A stretch of 64,000 nucleotides of DNA from a virus. Below the pieces are notes generated by a model. The model had not been told where the DNA came from. It saw only the letters and a list, made by a program, of their open reading frames with translations, and searched no databases. Of the stretch, positions 50,228 to 59,433 are shown one piece after another. The stretch spans positions 24,236-88,235 of the IMG/VR virus record IMGVR_UViG_3300006919_000042; one strand, written 5' to 3'. The translations under genes and the position numbers were made by a program. Position 1 is the stretch's first letter, and each line of letters begins with the position of its first letter.

Positions 50228-51916
50228 ATGTCATACATTAATAGCAATCAAATTATAAACACTCAGCCACTAAGCTCAATTGATGAGCAGCTTAAACAGT
50301 TGCAGATTGAGAAGGGTAGAGTTGCTCAGAAAGAATATCAGATTGTCAGTAAAGCATTATCATCGGATAATCCAAATGACATCATGAAAGCCAATACGTA
50401 TTGGGAAGATGTTCAAACCAGACAGTCAAGTGGACTGAAGACTGAATTAGTTGATCCAACTCAATGGACACAAGGTGCTGGTTACAAATACAAAAGATTT
50501 ACATTAAGCTACGATATGATGAGACGTATGGTTTCTACCACACCAATCATCAAATCAATCATAGGAACACGTCAAGCTCAAGTTAGTGCGTTTAGTTCGC
50601 CTCAAAAGAGTAAGTTTGATACTGGATTTGTTGTTCGTAAGAAACGCGCATACTATTCAGATGAAGACCCTACAACAACTGCAAAAGACAAAAAGCAGAT
50701 TGACTACATAACAAAATTCCTACTTGATGGTGGTGATAAGTCAAATGCGTGGAGTGGAGATACTTTCGATATGTTCTTGAAGAAATTAACCGCTGATAGT
50801 TTAACGCTGGATCAAGGAACGTTTGAAGTGGTAAGAAATAGAGGTGGTGCACCAGTTGAATATCTTGCAGTAGATGGTGCAACAATGAGAATGGCAGATA
50901 GTATTAATGACGATGACAATTCATTCAACGAACAATCGAATTATATGGGTGAACCACGTAAGAAGATTCGTGGATACTATCCATCATACGTTCAAGTAAT
51001 TGATGGAATCATAGAGAATGAATACTACCCATGGGAATTGTGTTTAGGTATCAGAAATGCTACTACAGACATTCGTTCAAATGGATACGGTAAGAGTGAG
51101 ATTGAAGAGTTAGTAAGCATAATCACATGGATGTTATATGGAGATACATACAATGGGAAATTCTTCTCACAAGGAAGTAGCCCAAAAGGTATGTTGAAAG
51201 TCGCAAGTGGCGTTAATAGAAACAGATTAAATGAATTCAGACAACAATGGTTAGCTATGGTTGCTGGAGTTCAGAATGCGTGGAAAGTGCCAATTGTTGA
51301 AGGTGACGTTGAGTGGATTGATATGCAGAAAGGTAATAAGGACATGGAATTTAGTAAGTGGCAAGAGTATTTGATTCGCGTTGCTTGTGCTGTGTTTAAG
51401 ATTGCACCTGATGAGATTGGATTCAAACTAGACAACGGAAGTGGTGGTTTAGGTGGAGAGAATGATACTGATGTTAAAATCAGATATTCAAAAGATAAAG
51501 GATTAAAGCCATTATTGAAATCAATGGAGTTTTGGATCAACAAGTGGATTGTTCAAGCAATCGACGATGAGTTTGAATTCAAATTTGTTGGTTTGGATCA
51601 AGATGGCGAAGACAGAGAAACTGACTTACTCAACAAGAAAGTTGGTATGGGTATGGGAGTTAAAGAGTGGAGAAAAGCACAAGGACTTGATCCAGAATTC
51701 GATGAAGGTGATTTCCCATTAAATGCAGTATGGGTTCAGCAACAAGCTGCAGCCGCATTTGGAGAGCAAAGTGAAGATAATACACAAGGAATTGATGAAG
51801 GTCAAGTAGAGGATATGTGGTCAGATCTTGGCAAAGCTACTCTATCGTCACAATTTACACAGTATGAGGACAATCCAATGATGAAAGATGCAATGGATTT
51901 GCTACTAAAAGGATAA
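50228..51916 (+). CDS. Portal protein
   Basis: 562 residues with the usual portal order: an N-terminal helical region, the LSYDMMRRMVSTTPIIKSII helix with GTRQAQVSAF, a wing region (ADSLTLDQGTFEVVRNRGGA, PVEYLAVDGATMRM), the stem and clip (SEIEELVSIITW, SPKGMLKVASGVN) and a Glu/Gln-rich C-terminus (WVQQQAAAAFGEQ). It forms the 12-fold ring for DNA entry. The assignment rests on this layout plus its place upstream of MuF, protease and capsid genes. Confidence 0.83.
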   Translation: MSYINSNQIINTQPLSSIDEQLKQLQIEKGRVAQKEYQIVSKALSSDNPNDIMKANTYWEDVQTRQSSGLKTELVDPTQWTQGAGYKYKRFTLSYDMMRRMVSTTPIIKSIIGTRQAQVSAFSSPQKSKFDTGFVVRKKRAYYSDEDPTTTAKDKKQIDYITKFLLDGGDKSNAWSGDTFDMFLKKLTADSLTLDQGTFEVVRNRGGAPVEYLAVDGATMRMADSINDDDNSFNEQSNYMGEPRKKIRGYYPSYVQVIDGIIENEYYPWELCLGIRNATTDIRSNGYGKSEIEELVSIITWMLYGDTYNGKFFSQGSSPKGMLKVASGVNRNRLNEFRQQWLAMVAGVQNAWKVPIVEGDVEWIDMQKGNKDMEFSKWQEYLIRVACAVFKIAPDEIGFKLDNGSGGLGGENDTDVKIRYSKDKGLKPLLKSMEFWINKWIVQAIDDEFEFKFVGLDQDGEDRETDLLNKKVGMGMGVKEWRKAQGLDPEFDEGDFPLNAVWVQQQAAAAFGEQSEDNTQGIDEGQVEDMWSDLGKATLSSQFTQYEDNPMMKDAMDLLLKG

Positions 51917-51919
51917 ATT

Positions 51920-52546
51920 ATGTTAGCATTATTGAAAATTGAGAATCTCAAAACGTTTTTGATCGTAGGAGCAATCATAGCAGCTGTGATCTTCTGGAAG
52001 GACTACCAATATCAAATCGGAGAGAATAATCGTCAAACTGAGAATATGGAACAAGTGCGTAAGTTCGATAGCTTGAAGTTTGCTAGTCAGACATACACCA
52101 AAAAAGAGATTGATGAATATCTTGAATACAATAGAAGCGATTTAAAGGACTTTCTTAATAAGTACGACATAAAGACAAGGAGACTAGAAAAGATCATTAC
52201 ACAATCATTAGAGTACCGTGATACAACGTCAAACAACATTGATTTGAGTCCTATATTACAAGCAATCAAAAATAACACTAGAGAAATTTCAGTTCCGGTG
52301 ATTGATAGTACCGACTGTTTAATTGTAAAAGGATTTGTTATATTCAAGAATGATACACTATCACTAAACATAACTGATCGTAAATTCAAAAATAAGAGTG
52401 ATGTTGTTCAATATTGGGAAAGAAACCAATGGAACTTTCTAGGAATAAAAACTAGACTGTTCGGTAAGAAGAGTACAACAGTAATCATCAAAGATAGTTG
52501 TGGAAACACAGAAACATTTATTATTGATGCTAAAAAGAAATCGTAA
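51920..52546 (+). CDS. Membrane-anchored protein, Rz/i-spanin-like
   Basis: 208 residues: N-terminal transmembrane helix (FLIVGAIIAAVIFWKDYQY), coiled-coil middle (DIKTRRLEKIITQSLEYRD), and a C-terminal part with FLGIKTRLFGKK. Bacteroidota phages often carry this type of protein near portal or lysis genes. A spanin-like role is a guess by topology. Confidence 0.6.
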   Translation: MLALLKIENLKTFLIVGAIIAAVIFWKDYQYQIGENNRQTENMEQVRKFDSLKFASQTYTKKEIDEYLEYNRSDLKDFLNKYDIKTRRLEKIITQSLEYRDTTSNNIDLSPILQAIKNNTREISVPVIDSTDCLIVKGFVIFKNDTLSLNITDRKFKNKSDVVQYWERNQWNFLGIKTRLFGKKSTTVIIKDSCGNTETFIIDAKKKS

Positions 52547-53160
52547 TGGCAAGAACCACACCAAAGAAGCTCAAGGGAGATAAGAAATATGTCGACGCTC
52601 CTAGATTAAAGGCAATCTACGGTTATGAAGATCTGTTCAAGAAACAGTTTGGCAATGCACTTTCATTAGGTCTTTCAGACGTCAAGAAACAAATTCAAAA
52701 ACAAAGTAAACCACAATTACTATTTAAAGCAATGAATACACCTACATTCTCAGGGTGGAAGTTGCAAAAGAAGTATTGGTGGCAAGGACTACAAATATCA
52801 ATTGAGAATAAGAAGGGTAGTGTGCGTAAGTGGGAGACTGACACAGATAGTGGCAAGACTAAAATGTTGTATGATTATGGATACATTCGTCGTACATTAG
52901 GAGCAGATGGTGACCACATTGATTGCTACGTTAATAAAGATAATGAAAGTGAGAAAGTGTTTGTGGTACATCAAAATGACCCTACGACAGGAAAGTATGA
53001 TGAAGACAAAGTGATGTTGGGATTTGATACAGCTGCACAAGCAAAGAAAGCATATCTAGCACATTATGATTCTAATAAGTTTTTCGGTAGTATGATTGAG
53101 ATGACCCTAACCGAACTCAAAGCACAAGTAATTGGCAAAACAACTAAGAAGATAAAATGA
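52546..53160 (+). CDS. Phage inorganic-pyrophosphatase-domain protein (InPase)
   Basis: 204 residues. Residues about 65-165 (GLQISIENKKGSVRKW, YGYIRRTLGADGDHIDCYV, VFVVHQNDPTTGKYDEDKVM) match the phage inorganic pyrophosphatase domain of polyvalent and Mu-like proteins. The acidic residues of GADGDHID are kept. It could remove pyrophosphate or be a structural use of the fold. It is coupled to both neighbours in the head operon. Confidence 0.75.
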   Translation: MARTTPKKLKGDKKYVDAPRLKAIYGYEDLFKKQFGNALSLGLSDVKKQIQKQSKPQLLFKAMNTPTFSGWKLQKKYWWQGLQISIENKKGSVRKWETDTDSGKTKMLYDYGYIRRTLGADGDHIDCYVNKDNESEKVFVVHQNDPTTGKYDEDKVMLGFDTAAQAKKAYLAHYDSNKFFGSMIEMTLTELKAQVIGKTTKKIK

Positions 53161-54122
53161 TATTCACTGCAGGCCAAATAGAACAGATCACTGGAGTACT
53201 TGATAGGTACCTCTTGACATTTGCTGCACATCATATTGGTATAAATGTATTGAGTGCTGTAGAGGTAGCTCAACTACAATCAGCCGGAGTCAATACTGCA
53301 GCAATCACAGCAGCTACATCAAATGTGTCCCAAGCATTCAAACTAGGACTACTCAGTAATGCGTTAGGTGATGCAGCAACCAAGAATATGACATATGATC
53401 AGTTCTTAAATTATTTGAGTACTGGTAAGATGTTCAAGTTAAATGCATTAGAATCATCTGCACTTCAAACATTACAGTACCAAGCGCTGAAAGACACCAA
53501 GAGAATGGGAGCTAAGATTAAAGATCAGATTGCTGATCGGTTGGTCCATGCAAACAAAACAGCAAACACAGTGACCCATAGCAAGTTGGTTACTGACGCT
53601 GCAAAAAAATCAATATTAGAGAGAAAGGGTATAGCCAGTGTGATATCAGACATAGGTCACGCAGAACCTAATTGGAACCGAGACTTCGGTAGAATAGCTG
53701 ATTTTGTATTACACTCAGCATTCGATGAAGGTCGCGCTAATGGGATACTAACAAGAACAGGACCCCAAGCGTTGGTTTACAAAGATGTTTATGCCGGTGC
53801 ATGTAAGCACTGTATAGAGAAATACCTCAAGGGAGGGATAATGAGTGAGCCGAAAGTATTTCAGCTGTCTGTACTACAAGCAAATGGCACAAATGTTGGT
53901 AAAAAAGTAGCTGATTGGCTGCCAGTTATCGGTCCTTTACATCCTTGGTGTAGATGTACCCTAATGAGTGTCCCTAATGGAATGACCCTAGTTGATTTAG
54001 CAAATGGCAAATGGGTATGGCAGAATGGTGACTTTGTTAGGGACCCGAAAAAGTGGGAGCGTAAAGTTCAACGTAAAAGTAAAGTGAGAGTAACTGTTAA
54101 TAATAAAACTACGGAAATATGA
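53157..54122 (+). CDS. MuF-like head morphogenesis protein
   Basis: 321 residues. The C-terminal third carries the MuF signature: FDEGRANGI, CKHCIEKYLKG, then LHPWCRCTLM with paired Cys/His. Such minor head proteins are bound to the portal and may enter the cell with DNA. The N-terminal helical part is unknown. ATGA overlaps on both sides. Confidence 0.8.
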   Translation: MIFTAGQIEQITGVLDRYLLTFAAHHIGINVLSAVEVAQLQSAGVNTAAITAATSNVSQAFKLGLLSNALGDAATKNMTYDQFLNYLSTGKMFKLNALESSALQTLQYQALKDTKRMGAKIKDQIADRLVHANKTANTVTHSKLVTDAAKKSILERKGIASVISDIGHAEPNWNRDFGRIADFVLHSAFDEGRANGILTRTGPQALVYKDVYAGACKHCIEKYLKGGIMSEPKVFQLSVLQANGTNVGKKVADWLPVIGPLHPWCRCTLMSVPNGMTLVDLANGKWVWQNGDFVRDPKKWERKVQRKSKVRVTVNNKTTEI

Positions 54123-54337
54123 AAAAAGTAATTTTTAACTTCATGTATTGGTTACATGAAAGATCGTTTTTGAGAGCTAAGGTAGCAAAGCTAGAGGAGC
54201 AACTTGTTGAGAAAGACAAGATAATTATTAAAGCAGCTGCGATGTTAGATAGTGAAAGAATAAAAAGGACAGCAGATGTGTTGTCCCTACAAGTACACAA
54301 CAATTTATTAAAAGATAAGCTGAACGGTGTATCGTAG
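54119..54337 (+). CDS. Small coiled-coil protein
   Basis: 72 residues, largely one coiled coil (VAKLEEQLVEKDKIIIKAAA). No family recognised; last gene before a 56-bp gap. Confidence 0.6.
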   Translation: MKKVIFNFMYWLHERSFLRAKVAKLEEQLVEKDKIIIKAAAMLDSERIKRTADVLSLQVHNNLLKDKLNGVS

Positions 54338-54393
54338 AAATTATTATTGTACATTTAACAACTGAATATTCAAGTTTAAATAAATATTATAAT

Positions 54394-54888
54394 ATGAAAA
54401 CATTAATCTTTCAAGACCCAGCACAAACCTTACGAGTAGAGGCTAAAGTTGACATTATGGCGACTAACGCTGAATTACAAACAGCAGGATTCGATACTCG
54501 TTTCACCAACATGGAGATTGTTGACAATGATGCATCTAAGATTGCAGGTATTGATTTGACTGAGGTTGAATATAGTTGGATTGCAATAAGACAATTTGCT
54601 GAGGACAACGGATTTTCTCTTACTGTCATTGACATTAATGAGAACGCATCTGATGACATTGTTACTTGGACAGCAATCACTGGTACAGTAGCCGGAACAA
54701 TAGGATTGGCTGCAATCACTGGTACTGCTACTGATTTTGACCCTGAGTTAGATGTCGATGACGTTGTTAGTATAGACGGGTTCGTTTACACAATAGCAAC
54801 AAGAGCCGGTGCAGCTGATACAGCAGCAACGATCAATGAGACTTTCCAGACAACATTTACTGGAGTTCCATTATACATCAAGAACTAA
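54394..54888 (+). CDS. Hypothetical structural-region protein
   Basis: 164 residues, acidic. The C-terminal half is beta-rich and Thr/Ala-rich (DDIVTWTAITGTVAGTIGLA). Possibly a head decoration or accessory protein, inferred from its place just before the protease gene. A TACATTTA -7-like box (54350-54357) lies upstream but lacks a -33 TTG. Confidence 0.62.
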   Translation: MKTLIFQDPAQTLRVEAKVDIMATNAELQTAGFDTRFTNMEIVDNDASKIAGIDLTEVEYSWIAIRQFAEDNGFSLTVIDINENASDDIVTWTAITGTVAGTIGLAAITGTATDFDPELDVDDVVSIDGFVYTIATRAGAADTAATINETFQTTFTGVPLYIKN

Positions 54889-54889
54889 T

Positions 54890-56437
54890 ATGAACAAAGA
54901 TTTCAAAATACACATCCCGATTGAGCTAATCAAGGGGAAGGATAAGTCTGGAGCAGCTACCATGAAAATGAGAGGTATAGCTTCAACCCCTTCGTTAGAC
55001 GCTGACGGTGAGTATCTTGATCCGAAAGGATTCCAGTCCGACTATTTTCTTAAACATGGGTTTATGAATTGGAATCATCAAACAAATAATGACCCATCTT
55101 CTATTGTAGGTCGACCTACATCAGCCAATGTAAAAGGAAAGGATTACGTTATAGGCTTTGATCTATTCCCCGAAAGCAAAAAAGCACAACAAGTATTCGA
55201 GTTACAACAAGTATTGGAAACACAAGGACTTGCGTTAGGCCTTTCTATTGAAGGAAAGGTTGTCGAACGAGACGCTAACAATAAGTCAAAGGTGACCAAA
55301 GCGCTAATTACTGGATGCGCTATTACTCCAAACCCAAAAAACAGGGATACAGTTGCTGAGATTATCAAAGGCAATACCACGTATAGTGCGTTGGTTGATG
55401 AAGACGAGAACGAGGACGACGACGAAGACAAGGAAGAAGAAAAGTCAATGTCTGCAGGCTCTTCAAGTGGTCAGGCATTGGCTTTGGAGTCATTAAATAG
55501 CGACACAAAAACGCTGGCATACAAGAAAAAAATTAAAAAGGGTGACATCTTAGAGAAAATTTCCCGAGATTTACCATTAATTAATAACCAGATGGTTTCT
55601 ACCATCTATGATTTAACAACAAAAATTCAAAAAGCGATGGATAACGCCAAAACAAACAACGAGGTTCCTGAAGTTACAGTAGAAAGTCTTGAGAAGGCAT
55701 ACGAAATTTTAGGTCTGACAGAAACAACCGAAGAAATAGTGCAAGAAGTCGTAAAAGGTGAAGACTCTACAGTATTGAATGAAATGACACCTGAGGCAAT
55801 AGCAGCTAAAAAAGCTGAACTTCAAAAATCTCTTGCAGATATCGAAGCACTTGAAAAAGGTGAAGAGGTTGAGGTAGTAGCGGAAGCTGCTGCAGAAGTG
55901 GTTCAAGAAATCATTAAAGGTGAAGAGGTTGTAGCAGAAGAAGTTGCAGAAGTTGTTGCAGAAGTTGTTACAGCACCAGTTGTTACAGCGCCAGTTGTTG
56001 AACCAACTGCACAAAATGAAGTAGTAAAAGCTATGACAGAAGTTTTCAAAGGAGAACTTGCTGGTGTAGCAGAAGCAAATAAAGAAAAATTCAAAGCCGT
56101 TGGAATGCTTGTTAAAGGTTTCCAAGAAGAGGTACAAGAGCTGAGAGGCCAAGTACAAGAAATGGCAGATGAAACTCCTGGAAAGAAAACAATCACTAAA
56201 GCACAAGTACTTAAAAAGTCATTTGATAATGGTGAAGGTGACGATAAAGGACTCAACTATGTGAGTATCAAAGCAAACAAATCATCTATTGCAAAAGCAT
56301 TGACAGATGATTTCTTCAAAGGTGAAGTTCAAGACGAGAAATTCAGAAAGAGCTTATTGAAGTTTGATCAATCAAGTGTTGCTGATCCAGCAGTAGTTGC
56401 AAAAGCAAAAGAATTAGGAATGACTCTTGTACCATAA
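54890..56437 (+). CDS. Prohead protease fused to scaffold
   Basis: 515 residues from ATG 54890. An upstream in-frame start at 54809 lies inside the previous gene. Residues about 1-170 form the caudovirus prohead serine protease: KMRGIASTPSLDADGE, the His in FMNWNHQTN, and the Ser strand GLALGLSIEGKVV. A very acidic linker (DEDENEDDDEDKEEEKS) and a long Glu/Ala/Val coiled-coil (about 240-400) follow, which look like an internal scaffold. The C-terminal 60 residues are basic. Maturation would cleave the scaffold. Confidence 0.83.
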   Translation: MNKDFKIHIPIELIKGKDKSGAATMKMRGIASTPSLDADGEYLDPKGFQSDYFLKHGFMNWNHQTNNDPSSIVGRPTSANVKGKDYVIGFDLFPESKKAQQVFELQQVLETQGLALGLSIEGKVVERDANNKSKVTKALITGCAITPNPKNRDTVAEIIKGNTTYSALVDEDENEDDDEDKEEEKSMSAGSSSGQALALESLNSDTKTLAYKKKIKKGDILEKISRDLPLINNQMVSTIYDLTTKIQKAMDNAKTNNEVPEVTVESLEKAYEILGLTETTEEIVQEVVKGEDSTVLNEMTPEAIAAKKAELQKSLADIEALEKGEEVEVVAEAAAEVVQEIIKGEEVVAEEVAEVVAEVVTAPVVTAPVVEPTAQNEVVKAMTEVFKGELAGVAEANKEKFKAVGMLVKGFQEEVQELRGQVQEMADETPGKKTITKAQVLKKSFDNGEGDDKGLNYVSIKANKSSIAKALTDDFFKGEVQDEKFRKSLLKFDQSSVADPAVVAKAKELGMTLVP

Positions 56438-56512
56438 GAGTAGTACCACACAATAACACCATCGTAAGTTAAAGCATCGGAAGAAATTTAATAACAAAAA
56501 CAATTTTTTCTA

Positions 56513-58036
56513 ATGGAAAATCTATCAGTAAACTTAGATTCCTACAATCACGGAAGCGGTTTCGCAGGAGAAGCTAGCCAACAAGCAGACATTTCTTCTG
56601 AGCAATTAGCTGAGTTAGCAAAAGCTCTTGAAGCTGGCGCTCTACAAGGTGGTGATTTAGTAGGGTCACAAACAAATGGTGGCGCTTTAAAGACAGAGTC
56701 TTTGGAGAGTTCACTTAAATTAATCACGTTCCGTGAGTCGGATATTCGTTTTTGGAAGAGATTCCCAAAAACAGCTGCGTATAACACAGTTGAAGAATAT
56801 AACCAACACACTAGCTACGGTACAGAAAGAGGTGGTTTCAACAACGAAGGCGAATTGCCGGAAGAAGAAGATTCTAGCTATGTACGTAAGGCAGAGCACG
56901 TTAAGTACTTAGGTGTAACTAAATCAGTTACTCACCCAATGCAATTGGTTAGTACTAACGTTGGAAACATTGTTCAAAAAGAAACCACTAATGGAATTAT
57001 GTGGATCTTACGTAAAGCAGACAGAGCTTTGTTTTACGGTGATGAGAAAGTGATCGGCCAGGAATGGAACGGACTTTATGCTCAGCATTTGAATAACGAT
57101 CAATTCGCTAACTTAGAAGAGTATTATGCTTCTAACTTAGTAATCGATTTAAGAGGGGCAGCTTTAACTGAAGCGAACATTGAGACTGGTGCTCAAACGC
57201 TTTTAACTAAGTTCTCTCAACCTGATTTACTTGTTGGTCCTCCAATAGTATTCAGTGAATTTGCTAAAGGATTCTATGCTCGTCAAAGAATTCAAATGGG
57301 TGGAACTCAAAACGCTAATGTTTCCGGTGCAACAACTGGTCAGCACATTAGTAACTTCCAATCTATGTACGGCAAAATCGATTTCGAATATGATATCTTT
57401 GCAGCTAAGGGAGTAGGGAAATTATCTAGTACAGGAGCAAGTTCGCCAAAAGCCCCAGCGTCTCCGAACGTTGCAGGTGGTGTAGTAGTTGCTACTGGAG
57501 ATGGTTTATCAGCTTTCGCAGATGGAATTGGCGATTATTTTTATGCAATCGCAGCAACTAACCGATATGGTGAGTCAGCAATGGCACAGATTGGCGCTAC
57601 AATTACAGTAGCAAATGCAGATGATGCAGTTGATTTGACTTTCCTTGCAGGAGCAGGAGCTTATACTCCTAATGCATATACAGTTTACAGATCAGAAAAG
57701 AATCCAGGAAGTACTTTCGCTAACACAGTGATGTATCCAATCGCAACAGTTCCAGCTACTGGTACTGACGTTAAGAGAGGATCATTAGCAAATGGTGTTG
57801 ACGGTGGTGCAGCAGGAACAGTAAGAGATAGAAACAGAGTTTTACCAAACACTCAAGAAGCACTTTTACTTCAAGGTGACACAGACGTTATAGAGTTCAA
57901 GCAATTAGCTCCATTAATGAAAATGCCATTAGCGAAGTTAAGTCCAGCTGACAGATTCATGGTATTACTTTATGGTACTCCAATAGTGTACGCACCATCA
58001 AAAATGGTACGTTACGTAAACATTGGTTTAGCATAA
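56513..58036 (+). CDS. Major capsid protein (SU10-like, HK97 fold) with Ig/FN3-like insertion
   Basis: 507 residues. The N-terminal helical arm (SEQLAELAKALEAGALQGG) and ESSLKLITFRESDIRFWKRF, then EYNQHTSYGTERGGFNNEGE and KADRALFYGDEKVIG, are typical of the SU10-type capsid family. Residues about 305-440 (APASPNVAGGVVVATGDGLS, YFYAIAATNRYGESA, AYTVYRSEKNPGSTF) look like a fibronectin-III/Ig-type beta insertion. The C-terminus (MKMPLAKLSPADRFMVLLYG) returns to the capsid fold. It ends at a strong terminator. Confidence 0.87.
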   Translation: MENLSVNLDSYNHGSGFAGEASQQADISSEQLAELAKALEAGALQGGDLVGSQTNGGALKTESLESSLKLITFRESDIRFWKRFPKTAAYNTVEEYNQHTSYGTERGGFNNEGELPEEEDSSYVRKAEHVKYLGVTKSVTHPMQLVSTNVGNIVQKETTNGIMWILRKADRALFYGDEKVIGQEWNGLYAQHLNNDQFANLEEYYASNLVIDLRGAALTEANIETGAQTLLTKFSQPDLLVGPPIVFSEFAKGFYARQRIQMGGTQNANVSGATTGQHISNFQSMYGKIDFEYDIFAAKGVGKLSSTGASSPKAPASPNVAGGVVVATGDGLSAFADGIGDYFYAIAATNRYGESAMAQIGATITVANADDAVDLTFLAGAGAYTPNAYTVYRSEKNPGSTFANTVMYPIATVPATGTDVKRGSLANGVDGGAAGTVRDRNRVLPNTQEALLLQGDTDVIEFKQLAPLMKMPLAKLSPADRFMVLLYGTPIVYAPSKMVRYVNIGLA

Positions 58037-58059
58037 GAAAAAATCTTAAGCATATATCA

Positions 58060-58090
58060 AAAAGCCTTCCAATTCGGAAGGCTTTTTTTT
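58060..58090 (+). terminator. Rho-independent terminator after capsid gene
   Basis: AAAGCCTTCC (58061-58070) pairs with GGAAGGCTTT (58076-58085), followed by T. Confidence 0.9.
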
Positions 58091-58106
58091 GTTAGCTCAA
58101 AAAGTT

Positions 58107-58137
58107 TTGTTACCAATCATACTTTCAGTATATTTAG
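58107..58137 (+). promoter_or_regulatory. Late-type promoter without AGATA
   Basis: TTG at 58107-58109, 19-nt spacer, TATATTTAG at 58129-58137. It drives the neck and tail operon. Confidence 0.68.
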
Positions 58138-58168
58138 TGTCTATAAATAACATAAACAAACAATTGTC

Positions 58169-58648
58169 ATGGCAAAAGTAAAAACAAAACACTCGTGGGA
58201 ATTTGGTGGTACGCGAACTACTGGTTCTGGAGAAATCAAATTCGACAAAGAAGGATTGTCACAAGAGATTGATGATAACGTCGCACAAGCATTAGCAAAT
58301 GCATCTCCTTCATTAGTTGTCGATGGAGAAATTGAAAAACAAATTGAAGATATCAAACCGAAAGCAATCGTCGTTGAGACAAAGGATGATCCAGCAGACG
58401 ATTTAACTGGGGCTGATTTAGCTGCAGACGTTGATCCAGAAGATGTTGTAGTGCCAGGAGTAGATGCACCACAAGATGATGTAGTAGAGCACAAATCTGC
58501 ATTCACAAAAGAAGATTTAGTAGAGTTAAATATTGGTGAGATTAGAGCAATTCTAGTTCAAGCTGAAATTCCAGAATCAGAGTGGGAACACTTCAAAGGA
58601 AAAGACGCAAAAGATCCATTAATTGACTTTGTATTAACAAAAGTATAA
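58169..58648 (+). CDS. Acidic protein with HeH/LEM-like C-terminus
   Basis: 159 residues, very acidic middle (DDPADDLTGADLAADVDPED). The last 50 (FTKEDLVELNIGEIRAILVQ then AEIPESEWEHF) look like a helix-extension-helix (HeH/LEM) domain, often present just after capsid genes in phages. The partial gene at the window start ends similarly. Confidence 0.65.
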   Translation: MAKVKTKHSWEFGGTRTTGSGEIKFDKEGLSQEIDDNVAQALANASPSLVVDGEIEKQIEDIKPKAIVVETKDDPADDLTGADLAADVDPEDVVVPGVDAPQDDVVEHKSAFTKEDLVELNIGEIRAILVQAEIPESEWEHFKGKDAKDPLIDFVLTKV

Positions 58649-58649
58649 T

Positions 58650-59432
58650 ATGGCCCAAATAGCATATTCATTACAATCAAGTAAGAATGATTTGTCAATT
58701 TCTCCCGAGGAGTTGGCAAATCGCTATTTCTTTGGCATTCCTATCAAGGACCAGTCAGGGAATGTGATGAGCAGTGATAATATCTCGTTCTACATAAGAG
58801 CGGCAACTGAATCAATGGAAGGGTTATTGAACCTCAAACTGACTAAACAAGTTGTTGCAGAGAACCTATCGTATATGCTAAATGAGTATAGAAGTTGGGG
58901 ATTCATCTCGACTTCATTTCCAGTATTAGCTGTAGGCGCTTTGTCCGGTTTCTTAGGGAAGACAGAACAAATCAAATTCCCAATTGGTTGGTTAGCAATC
59001 AAAACCAGTACAGATCCAACAGCAGCACAACGAATAGTCAATATTGTACCTACAGTCGGTCAAGTAGAATCAACAAGTGTAGTGTACAGTGGAATATCGC
59101 CACACGTAGGATGGTTCGGTCAACAAACCATTCCACGATATTGGACACTAACCTATTGTACATCATTTGATGTATTGCCTGAGGATATTCTTGATGCTAT
59201 TGGAAAATTAGCAGCGATGAACATATTTCATCAATTAGGAGATATCATTTTAGGTGCTGGTATAGCATCACAATCACTAGGAATCGACGGGTTAAGTCAA
59301 TCAATATCAACAACATCTTCTGCAACTAACGCTGGTTACGGTGCTAGAATTACAGGATACATCACCGACTTAAAGCAAGCCCGTACTGATCTAAAGAACA
59401 AGTATGATGGAATAGCTTTTACAGTAGGATAA
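58650..59432 (+). CDS. Putative neck / head-tail connector protein
   Basis: 260 residues, soluble, helical ends and beta-rich middle (FPVLAVGALSGFLGKTEQI), with no catalytic motif. Position right after the capsid operon and its size fit a head-completion or adaptor protein. Family not recognised. Confidence 0.55.
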   Translation: MAQIAYSLQSSKNDLSISPEELANRYFFGIPIKDQSGNVMSSDNISFYIRAATESMEGLLNLKLTKQVVAENLSYMLNEYRSWGFISTSFPVLAVGALSGFLGKTEQIKFPIGWLAIKTSTDPTAAQRIVNIVPTVGQVESTSVVYSGISPHVGWFGQQTIPRYWTLTYCTSFDVLPEDILDAIGKLAAMNIFHQLGDIILGAGIASQSLGIDGLSQSISTTSSATNAGYGARITGYITDLKQARTDLKNKYDGIAFTVG

Positions 59433-59433
59433 G

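Noticed and set aside
54809-54889. N-terminal extension of the prohead protease gene
   Set aside because: It overlaps the previous gene in another frame; the protease fold begins right after ATG 54890.
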